Of a stretch of DNA of 32,559 nucleotides, positions 1-7,036 are shown one piece after another. The stretch comes from a bacterium (lineage in GTDB: Bacteria; Latescibacterota; UBA2968; UBA8231), in NCBI GenBank assembly GCA_027593305.1, contig JAQCJA010000003.1, positions 1-32,559 on the forward strand, written 5' to 3'. The notes below the pieces were generated by a model. The model searched no databases and was not told where the DNA came from. It worked only from the letters and a program-made list of their open reading frames with translations. Each line of letters starts with the position of its first letter. Positions within the stretch are counted from its first letter, which is position 1. The position numbers were made by a program, and so were the translations under genes.

Positions 1-2
1 CC

Positions 3-839
3 GGCAAGTTCAGGCTCTATCCGCTGCCCAGCTACCAGTTCCTCAGCCACCATCAGTTCCATCTCTACGGGGCTGATATCGTTTCCGCTTTCAACAACTA
101 CACCCTGCGGCGTTATGACCGCCTGTTGCAGGAATTACGGCCCATCGAGCAGCTGTACCAGGCGAAATTCGGGCAGGCACAGCAGATCCCATACAGTGAC
201 GATCAGCTGCTTGAAGCGATTCAACCTTTGTTGAATCTCGTCAACGCCCGCTACATCGTGACCCCCCGCCCGCTCGGCCTCGACGCGCAGAATTTCCCCG
301 AAGTATTTGCCGCAGAGGGGGTTCGACTTTACGCCAACAGACGGGCCCTGCCCTGGTTCCAACTGCTGCCCAGCTCTGAGGTGATAGAAGACGAAGCCGA
401 AATCCTGCGCATCCTGCGCGATGGCGAGGTAGATCTGGCGTCGACTGTGATCCTCGAAGCGCCGCTGGCGCTGGCGCTACCCGGCGCCGATGCGGACCGC
501 TCCCGAGACTCGATCCAGCTGGAGGAGTACGACTATCACGAAGGTGTGATCCGCGTTCGGGTCTCTGCCGCAGGACCCCGGATGCTCGTGGTCAGCGACA
601 ACTACCATCCCAACTGGCAGGCAACAGTCGATGCGACCCCCGTCGATATCGTACGAGCCAACTACGTCTGGCACGCGGTGGCCATTCCGCCCGGTAACCA
701 CGAGGTCCTGTTTGCCTATCACTCCACTCCGGTTGCGGCGGCGCGCGCTGCCGCCATCGGGTCCCTGCTGATCCTGCTCACATGGGGTGGCAGCACGCTT
801 CGACGTCGGCGGACGTCCGAGCAACCATCACCGCCCTGA
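3..839 (+). CDS. YfhO-family membrane protein, C-terminal part (5' end outside window)
   Basis: The frame is open from base 3, so the gene begins upstream of the window; 278 codons are visible. The visible part is mostly a soluble, beta-rich C-terminal region. It carries the YfhO-like signature: an FHLYGADIVSAFNNYTLRRYD-like stretch near the start, then SDNYHPNWQATVD followed by RANYVWHAVAIPPGNHEV and a last hydrophobic helix (AAAIGSLLILLTW) before a short basic tail. YfhO proteins are large polytopic membrane proteins, some with a role in glycosylating cell-surface polymers; the transmembrane core that would show this lies outside the window. It converges on the sulfotransferase gene, overlapping it by 12 bases. 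A role in surface polysaccharide modification would suit that neighbour but is inference. Confidence 0.75.
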   Translation, partial: GKFRLYPLPSYQFLSHHQFHLYGADIVSAFNNYTLRRYDRLLQELRPIEQLYQAKFGQAQQIPYSDDQLLEAIQPLLNLVNARYIVTPRPLGLDAQNFPEVFAAEGVRLYANRRALPWFQLLPSSEVIEDEAEILRILRDGEVDLASTVILEAPLALALPGADADRSRDSIQLEEYDYHEGVIRVRVSAAGPRMLVVSDNYHPNWQATVDATPVDIVRANYVWHAVAIPPGNHEVLFAYHSTPVAAARAAAIGSLLILLTWGGSTLRRRRTSEQPSPP

Positions 840-1736
840 GCGTTGTCTCACGGTTCGCGCGACCATGCTCGCGGCCCGAAGGGGATGTCGCAGTCCTCGT
901 CGTACCGTATGCCAGAGGATCCGGGTCTTTGCTGCGAGCCTCTCGTTGTCCTGGCGAAAAGACCTGAGCTGATCCTCCATATTTCGGCCGCTTTCCTGCT
1001 CGAGGTCGGCCAGTCGGGCCCGAAACAGCACTCCGACCTCCTCGCACAGAATTCGGTCGAGCCGGTTCCAGGACTCCAGCGCCTGCAGGTCGCGCGAAGG
1101 AAGCTGCGGTTTCGTGCCGCGGCGCACGTTCACGCGGCGATAGTACGGCGTGTTCCAACCCAATCGATGTCCCCAATCGAGCAATGCCTCGTCAAATGAC
1201 TCCATGGGCGCGACCAGGACACGGGATCGAGCCGCCTCCAGAGCCAGTTCCAGGTCGGTTTCGTCCATGGCTCGTGTCAGCGGCATGCCATCAAATTCCC
1301 GGGCACCACTCAGATAACGGACCTGGTTGTTGTCGAACAGGGCCAGCGGGCTTCGCTCGCACCAATCGGCAAGTGGCAGCTCAATTTCGGCGGGGATTTC
1401 AGGCAGCCAGGCCAGAGGCTCAGCCTTGAGATGGGCCATATGAGAGATCACGCGGCGCACAGGATCGCGAACCATGGCCATCGCCTGACCCTGCGGCCAG
1501 GAGCCGTCGAAGGAGCGGTGGGCACCAAGCGCCTGCGGTGGCATCCGGCCGGCATTCGCCGCCGCAAGCGGCGTCTGGTGCTTCCCATGGAACCACTGGG
1601 GGATCAGATAGAGAAACGTAGAGTACTGCCGATCAAGCACCCAGCGGAGGGTGGAACCACCGGTCTTGGGGATATGGATGAACAAAACGGTCTGAGGTAC
1701 AGCGTCTTCCTGCGTCACCAAATGGCCTCTTTTCAT
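828..1736 (-). CDS. Sulfotransferase family protein
   Basis: Predicted PAPS-dependent sulfotransferase of 302 aa. The 5'-phosphosulfate-binding loop is at residues 20-29 (IHIPKTGGST) and the 3'-phosphate-binding motif at 89-99 (VRDPVRRVISH). This pairing is typical of the Sulfotransfer_2-like enzymes that act on carbohydrates. The C-terminal 60 residues are charged and helical. I chose the ATG at 1736 because the motif begins about 20 residues later, as usual in the family. The frame stays open upstream to 1892, but that 52-residue extension is rich in R, G, P and S and looks non-coding. The upstream bases give only a weak GAAG ribosome site. The likely substrate is a surface glycan (inference). 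It is transcribed divergently from the 1504-aa secreted protein. Confidence 0.82.
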   Translation of the reverse strand: MKRGHLVTQEDAVPQTVLFIHIPKTGGSTLRWVLDRQYSTFLYLIPQWFHGKHQTPLAAANAGRMPPQALGAHRSFDGSWPQGQAMAMVRDPVRRVISHMAHLKAEPLAWLPEIPAEIELPLADWCERSPLALFDNNQVRYLSGAREFDGMPLTRAMDETDLELALEAARSRVLVAPMESFDEALLDWGHRLGWNTPYYRRVNVRRGTKPQLPSRDLQALESWNRLDRILCEEVGVLFRARLADLEQESGRNMEDQLRSFRQDNERLAAKTRILWHTVRRGLRHPLRAASMVARTVRQRSGR

Positions 1737-2079
1737 CGGTTCTTCACGGTGTGAACTCAACCACCCTCGTCCCCCGGGACGCCGGCGTCCAGGGCATGAG
1801 CCATACATTGAGGCAGCCTCCCAGGCCGTCGAATAAGACCACACGACGGGACGAATCCGCGAGTATGGTATCGATCTCAGCGCGACTGGCACGGATCTAG
1901 CTTGAGTCTCGGCCCAAAAAAATCTATCTTACCATCCAACCACATGGTGACAGATGTCACATCGTCGTGGTTCAGGGCGCAGTATTTTGTTGTGTGAAGC
2001 TCCAGACGGCGGGGTGCCAAACGAACGTATCTCCTGATTTCACCCTAGCTTGGCTCCTGAAAACGAACCCAAAAAGTGC
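1737..2079. other. Divergent intergenic region without genes
   Basis: This stretch separates the minus-strand sulfotransferase from the plus-strand promoter at 2080. It holds a perfect 14-base palindrome at 1777-1790 (GGACGCCGGCGTCC), which would form a hairpin in the sulfotransferase leader. It also holds the CRP/FNR-like dyad at 1946-1961. On the minus strand, TAAGAT at 1931-1926 preceded by TGG resembles an extended -10 box for the sulfotransferase, but no good -35 goes with it. No convincing reading frame, tRNA or repeat was seen. Confidence 0.5.
1946..1961. promoter_or_regulatory. CRP/FNR-family-like operator dyad
   Basis: The sequence reads gGTGA-cagatg-TCACA. It matches nine of the ten conserved positions of the CRP consensus TGTGA-N6-TCACA, and it contains the perfect dyad GTGACA-GA-TGTCAC at 1947-1960. 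It lies between divergent genes, about 120 bases upstream of the -35 box at 2080 and just upstream of a possible minus-strand -10 box at 1931-1926. The match is seen directly; which CRP/FNR-type regulator binds, if any, is inference. Confidence 0.4.
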
Positions 2080-2108
2080 TTGACACTCCAAAACCGCCGC
2101 AATATTAT
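2080..2108 (+). promoter_or_regulatory. Sigma-70-type promoter for the 1504-aa secreted protein
   Basis: A perfect -35 box TTGACA (2080-2085) is followed by exactly 17 bases and a TATTAT -10 box (2103-2108, five of six consensus). Transcription should start near 2115. This leaves an untranslated leader of about 295 bases before the ATG at 2412, long enough to hold a regulatory RNA. Confidence 0.75.
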
Positions 2109-2110
2109 AA

Positions 2111-2382
2111 GGCTCCCCTCACGCCTTCGTGGCATGGGGAGGTCTGCGTACTCCCAAATGGTGAGTGCGCTGGCTGTTATGGAACAGCAAGACAGGCCAA
2201 AAGGAATTCACAGGGTGAACCGCCGAAAGGAGGGGAAGGCGTCGAAGTCGCAAGCAATCCAAAAGAGCGGGTGTCGGTCGCTCGAGGACACTTGCCGTTG
2301 AAACCGATTCTCTCAAAAAAGCGATTCACAGTAATCTTCCTGATGGACAAGAACAACGTCCGCAGACTGCAGTTTCAAACAG
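2111..2382 (+). promoter_or_regulatory. Long structured 5' leader, candidate riboswitch
   Basis: The transcribed leader holds several clear hairpins. At its very 5' end CTCCCC (2113-2118) pairs with GGGGAG (2136-2141), with CACG/CGTG nested inside. GCTGTT-ATGG-AACAGC occupies 2173-2188. A GAAA-tetraloop stem (2220-2233) sits inside a weak closing helix, GGAATT (2203) with AATCC (2256). A nine-pair stem, GCGGGTGTC with GACACTTGC, spans 2267-2295. The stretch 2209-2234 (CACAGGGTGAACC, then GCCGAAAGG, then GGGGA) and CGCAAGC at 2249-2255 recall the conserved core of class I cyclic-di-GMP riboswitches. The match is incomplete, with an insertion of roughly 12 bases before CGCAAGC, so the class is unproven. 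Short reading frames here have no ribosome site worth noting. Confidence 0.4.
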
Positions 2383-2404
2383 GGAGCAGGGCTCCTTGAG
2401 GAGG
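2383..2404 (+). promoter_or_regulatory. Mutually exclusive hairpins at the ribosome binding site
   Basis: GGAGC (2383-2387) can pair with GCTCC (2391-2395). Alternatively CTCC (2392-2395) can pair with GGAG (2400-2403), which is the Shine-Dalgarno sequence seven bases before the ATG at 2412. Both pairings use the same CTCC, so they exclude each other. This is what a translation-controlling switch would look like, although both stems are short. Confidence 0.4.
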
Positions 2405-2411
2405 AAAGAAG

Positions 2412-5400
2412 ATGCAGTATAGGAAATGCGTAGCCCTTTTTGCCGCCATGTTGGTTGGCTTCGGGGTCGTAGCTGTAGACGCCGCTACCGTCCACAGCAT
2501 CACGATCGTGTCGCCATCTGACAGCGGTGCACTCCGAGGTATTGACTCGACCTTCACAGTCCAGGCCAAAGTCCTCGATTTCACCCCGAACGATTCACTC
2601 GAGGTGATTTTTTATCTGCTGACGGCCAATGATTCGACGGTCGTGTCTGATGTCCAGAATCTCCACAGCGGCACCGGTCGAGCACTTGCCTCAATCATTG
2701 GTAAGGCTATCAAGACCACGGCTGGTGTGGCCCAGAAGGTGAGAACATCAACTGGGCAGGTTCTGAACTCGAGTTCCAGTCTTGCCGACGTAATCGTGGG
2801 CAAAGCGAAGGTCGGAACGGTTGACGAGGGTGCCCTCATCGCCGTCCGCGCCACGCGCGGCCGGGTCCTCAAAACGTCCACGTGGTTCCAGGGTGATGCG
2901 GACTCAGTTCGCGCCGTGGCCAGTTCCAACAACGATACCACGACATTTACGTGGTATGGCAAGGTTCATCACTCCAGTGGAACGGTCAACGGCATCCGAG
3001 CTGCTGCCATTTCGATCGACGGAACGGCCACGAACGTGTTGGCGGACACGACAACGCCGAAACTGTCCGCGACAAGTCTCAAGATCAATATCGACGCGGA
3101 TCGTCCGGTCGATGCGGACGCAATGGTGACTGCGACATCGGCAACGGCTCGCGGCAATCGCACCGGCTCACCGGATCTCACCATCGGCGGGCTCGCTAAC
3201 TCCGCCACAAGCGACAAGGTTCTGGGCATCAATGACACCCTGAAGTTGGATGTCAAGCTCGGATCGCAGACGGACGGAGTGTTGATCGGCGACAGTCTCA
3301 CGGTCATCGCCGATGCCTTCGGCAAGTCCTTCGTCGTGAGCAAGTCCGCACGTGCCTCCGACACCCTGCGGTGGCGTCAGGTTATCGCAGAGGGCGACTT
3401 CGCCGACTTTGTCGGTGCGGAGAATGCAAACCACTCCGACACGCTCGCTATCTACCTGGTTGACCTTGCAGGAAACCGCAGTGCTTCGACTGATAGTGCC
3501 ATCAGGGGCGTGACACTCGGCGTGACCTTCTTTGTTGACGCCAAGAAGCCAGTCCTCGACGGCCAGGTGGTCAACGGAGACACAATTCTTCCTGTCAGCA
3601 ATGACACCATTTCCGACGGCAGCCTGAATACGGGTGTCTCCCACGATCTCAATCCCGTAACCTACAATCTGCCTGAAGCCCTCGACACGCTGTTTGTCAC
3701 AGTCGGCAACACGGTGTTGAAGATCAGCAACAATGATCAGACCAAGACCAACACCGCCCTACTCAAGAGCGCGACGAAGCGTGTCAACTTCACGGCCGTC
3801 GGCAATCAGAGCGACACTCCAAGCGGCGGCGACTCTATCTTCGTCTCGAACAGCGATGGAACGTCCCCGGTCAAGTTTGGCGGCCAGGGCGGCCAGGACG
3901 TCGTAACTGGCGATAGCACAATCACCACGGGCGTGCACACCATCAAGTTCAAGGCACAGGATCTGGCCGGTAACGTTGGTCCTGAATTGACACGCACAAA
4001 TGTGTATGTCGATGTCGATGACATAAACCTTGCTCGTCTGTTCCCGACTGCAGCATCGGGGCTGGACACCTTGGAAGAAACAACAGCCAAGATCGTCTTC
4101 CGTCTGAGTGAGCACGCTGACAGCGTCCTGATCTCCTACAAGGGCATTGCCGGCAACGACAACGGTGCATCGCGTTTACGCCCGCTGGTCGGTTCCGAGC
4201 TCACCAATATCACAAGCGAGCAGACGTTCACGGTCGATTCGCTCAAGAGCAACAGCCTGTACACGCTGCAACTCATCGCGGCTGACCTGAGCGGGAACTA
4301 CACGAAGACGAGTCTCGACACCTTCGTCTACGACACAACATTCGTCGTTCCCGTCATCGCGACCTTCAAGATCACAGCCAGCTCTTCGGGTTTTGGTAGC
4401 CCGGTCCTGGCTGGAGCCAGTGTGACACTGACGCTGAAGGCTCGTACGGCTGCCGATGCGGCTGCCGTGACCTACAAAGAAGCCGCAGTACTGAAGGTCA
4501 TCGGTGGTTCGGGTGTCACGATTAAGGGAACAGGCGTCGATACTGTTGGTCTTGTAAGCGGTCGCGCAAATCTGAGTGCTGATGACTGGATCGTCGGTGA
4601 GCGTACTGTCACGCTGACTGACACGTCCTCCATCGACACTCTCGCCGTGAGCGTCCTGGACTGCACGGATATCACCAATCTCTACACCGGCAAGCTCGAT
4701 TCATCGATCGTGGTCAATCCCGCAGCCTATCAGCAGATCGCGCTGAGTGCTGCTGACACGGTTGGACAGGGCGACAATTTCTGGGTGGGCGTGACGCTGG
4801 CTGACAAGTATGGCAACACGCGCGACAAGGACAATCGCTTTGTTGAGGTCACCACCACTGCTCTCGGCGTGCAGCACCCCATCGGTGCCATCGCTGTCAC
4901 TAAGGGCACTGGCGGCTTCTGGGCCAACAGCCAGGGTTACGCAGGTAACCTCACTCTGACGGTCCGTGACATTGTTGACACGCTCAAGAGCACAGGTCCA
5001 GACGCACTGGGCAACCAGTTCACCTACGGCACACTCAGTCTGTATGTCGACGGTGATGGGGCCACGGTCCTCGCAGAGCCCGACACGCTGATCGCCCAGG
5101 ATTACATGGGCGCCAGTGGTGCAGGGGATCAGGGCGGTTTCGTCCTGCTGACCTTCCCGGCCTCTGCTGACCACAGCACGCTTACCGGTTACCGTATTTA
5201 CCGCGATATCAGCGTCGATTACGACGCCGACAGCACGGGCGCTCTTGTGGCCCTGGCTGCGCCCACCACCGCAATGGTGCCGTGGGGTCGCATCGACGCC
5301 GTTCCTGGCGAAAATGTGATGCGCGTCGTTGTCGCAACCCTCGATGGTGATGCTACCACATATGGTGTTGCAGCCGAGCGCGGCAACCTGACCACGAAGG

Positions 5401-6926
5401 AGGCCTTCGACGCCGCCGACGCCGTCAGTACGCCGTACGAGCTCATGGCTCAGACTATGTTGAAGAGCATGGAAGTCGCCCAGGCTGTCCCCGGTGCGCC
5501 AGTATTCGCCACGCTCACACCGGAGGCTCTCGCCTTCAGTGCGGAGGGTGTCGTACCGCGCCTGAAGACAGTAGAGGGTGTGCTTCTCTCCCAGGTCCGT
5601 CAGAGTGAATCCGTCAAGGCGATCGATAACATCCCGCCCGCCGCGGTTCCATTCATGCAGGCTCGGGATACCCAGGGTGACGCAGGCGGCAGTATCACTG
5701 TGCAGTGGGCCAAGTCGGTCGACGACAAGATGCTGACCACAACCGTTCCCAACGCAGTCGGTGGAGTCAATACATTCACCACCGTCGGCGTCCAGGGTTA
5801 CAATGTCTACCGTAAGCTCGGTGACGCCGCATGGCAGCTGGTTGGCCAGGCAGGCGCTGGCGAGACGTCCTTTGAGGATGCAACGGTGTTCAACGGTGTG
5901 CGCTACAGCTACAAGGTTGAAGCGCGCGACGCAGACAACGTTACCACCTCCGAGATCCAGAAGTCGGCAATGGCCATTCGCAACAATGTCGTTGATGCCA
6001 ACGGCAGCCGGATTGCCGGTCTCTTCGGCGCAGATGTCCGCGTCGACTATGACGACTTCTTCATCTTCGCGGACAACTTCGGCCTCACGGCTGGATCGGA
6101 GTCCTTTGACTCGGCCTTCGATCTGAGCCCGAACAATGCGGTCGATTTTGACGACTTCTTCGTCTTCGCCGATAACTTCGGCCGCGAGATGGTTGGGGTT
6201 GGCAAGGTTGTTCCGACGATGACGGGTCTGAACAGTGACGCACGCTACTACCTCGAAGCCGGCACTGAGTTGCCGCGCATCGGTGAAGAGTTGAGTGTCG
6301 CAGTCAGTCTCGAGGACTTCATCGAGGTTCGCGGTTATGGCCTCACTGTCGAGTTCGACAACGAGCTTCTCGAGTTTGTCGAGACGCGTGTCGTCGACAA
6401 CCTCCTGGGCGAGAAGGATCTGGCTGCACCGCAGGTCTTCGCACAGGCTGACGGCAAGGTTTCTATCGCCGCGTTCGGTAACACCGCAAGTGAAGGTGGT
6501 CTCGGCCTGAATCTGATCTTCCGCACCAGGCAGGAGATTCAGGACAGTTATATCGAGCTCACCAATGGCACCCTGCAGGACGGCACCTACGGCCTGAACC
6601 AGATCACGACTCCGGTCTCGGTACGGATTGAGACTCGTCCAGAGGTATACGCTCTGGCCGACAACTATCCGAACCCGTTCAACCCGGAGACGACGATCAA
6701 GTATCAGCTCCCGGAGGCAGGCCAGGTTCGCCTGGAGGTTTACAACATGCTCGGTCAGGCCGTGAAGACGCTGGTTGATAACCAGTTCCAGAACGCTGGC
6801 CGGTATACACTCCAGTGGGACGCCACCAACAACAGCGGGCAGCCCTTGTCCTCTGGTGTCTACTTCTACCGCATCGTTGCGGGCGGAGAGTATCAGAGTC
6901 ACAAGAAGATGCTTCTGCTGAAGTAG
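2412..6926 (+). CDS. Secreted multidomain surface protein with Ig-like, FN3, dockerin-like, cohesin-like and C-terminal sorting-type domains
   Basis: A 1504-aa exported protein. Residues 1-25 form a signal peptide (MQYRKC, hydrophobic core, cleavage near VDA-AT). About 800 residues of bacterial Ig-like repeats follow, marked by recurring DLAGN/DLSGN motifs. Two fibronectin-III-like domains come next (about 895-990 and 1090-1190). Residues 1193-1257 are a dockerin-like pair with two copies of the D(Y/F)DDFF-F-FADNFG motif. About 1268-1400 is a cohesin-like beta domain (YGLTVEFDNELLEFV). The end (about 1415-1504) is a FlgD-Ig-like/type IX-like tail starting NYPNPFNPETTIKY and ending KKMLLLK. 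The start follows GGAGG with 7-base spacing. Cell-surface attachment or matrix assembly is the likely role; no catalytic domain was recognised. A 767-codon frame on the opposite strand is a shadow. Confidence 0.85.
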   Translation: MQYRKCVALFAAMLVGFGVVAVDAATVHSITIVSPSDSGALRGIDSTFTVQAKVLDFTPNDSLEVIFYLLTANDSTVVSDVQNLHSGTGRALASIIGKAIKTTAGVAQKVRTSTGQVLNSSSSLADVIVGKAKVGTVDEGALIAVRATRGRVLKTSTWFQGDADSVRAVASSNNDTTTFTWYGKVHHSSGTVNGIRAAAISIDGTATNVLADTTTPKLSATSLKINIDADRPVDADAMVTATSATARGNRTGSPDLTIGGLANSATSDKVLGINDTLKLDVKLGSQTDGVLIGDSLTVIADAFGKSFVVSKSARASDTLRWRQVIAEGDFADFVGAENANHSDTLAIYLVDLAGNRSASTDSAIRGVTLGVTFFVDAKKPVLDGQVVNGDTILPVSNDTISDGSLNTGVSHDLNPVTYNLPEALDTLFVTVGNTVLKISNNDQTKTNTALLKSATKRVNFTAVGNQSDTPSGGDSIFVSNSDGTSPVKFGGQGGQDVVTGDSTITTGVHTIKFKAQDLAGNVGPELTRTNVYVDVDDINLARLFPTAASGLDTLEETTAKIVFRLSEHADSVLISYKGIAGNDNGASRLRPLVGSELTNITSEQTFTVDSLKSNSLYTLQLIAADLSGNYTKTSLDTFVYDTTFVVPVIATFKITASSSGFGSPVLAGASVTLTLKARTAADAAAVTYKEAAVLKVIGGSGVTIKGTGVDTVGLVSGRANLSADDWIVGERTVTLTDTSSIDTLAVSVLDCTDITNLYTGKLDSSIVVNPAAYQQIALSAADTVGQGDNFWVGVTLADKYGNTRDKDNRFVEVTTTALGVQHPIGAIAVTKGTGGFWANSQGYAGNLTLTVRDIVDTLKSTGPDALGNQFTYGTLSLYVDGDGATVLAEPDTLIAQDYMGASGAGDQGGFVLLTFPASADHSTLTGYRIYRDISVDYDADSTGALVALAAPTTAMVPWGRIDAVPGENVMRVVVATLDGDATTYGVAAERGNLTTKEAFDAADAVSTPYELMAQTMLKSMEVAQAVPGAPVFATLTPEALAFSAEGVVPRLKTVEGVLLSQVRQSESVKAIDNIPPAAVPFMQARDTQGDAGGSITVQWAKSVDDKMLTTTVPNAVGGVNTFTTVGVQGYNVYRKLGDAAWQLVGQAGAGETSFEDATVFNGVRYSYKVEARDADNVTTSEIQKSAMAIRNNVVDANGSRIAGLFGADVRVDYDDFFIFADNFGLTAGSESFDSAFDLSPNNAVDFDDFFVFADNFGREMVGVGKVVPTMTGLNSDARYYLEAGTELPRIGEELSVAVSLEDFIEVRGYGLTVEFDNELLEFVETRVVDNLLGEKDLAAPQVFAQADGKVSIAAFGNTASEGGLGLNLIFRTRQEIQDSYIELTNGTLQDGTYGLNQITTPVSVRIETRPEVYALADNYPNPFNPETTIKYQLPEAGQVRLEVYNMLGQAVKTLVDNQFQNAGRYTLQWDATNNSGQPLSSGVYFYRIVAGGEYQSHKKMLLLK

Positions 6927-7036
6927 GCGGTAGCTTCGCGATGTAAGTGAAATGGGACCCCGCCTAGTGCGGTGGGCCAGGTGGTTATCCTGCAGTGCGA
7001 CCATTTAAGTGCTGAACAATAGAGGGGATTTACGGA

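Noticed and set aside
1737..1892. A 52-residue N-terminal extension of the sulfotransferase
   Set aside because: Low-complexity R/G/P/S-rich translation, and the ATG at 1736 gives the normal distance to the PAPS-binding loop.
2050..2399. Two short plus-strand frames in the leader of the 1504-aa gene
   Set aside because: No ribosome site and no protein-like composition; one starts upstream of the promoter. The region is better explained as untranslated structured RNA.
4701..7004. A 767-codon open frame on the minus strand
   Set aside because: It lies opposite the 1504-aa protein, whose signal peptide, Shine-Dalgarno, dockerin-like repeats and C-terminal tail show the plus strand is the coding one. 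The antisense product has no recognisable motif.
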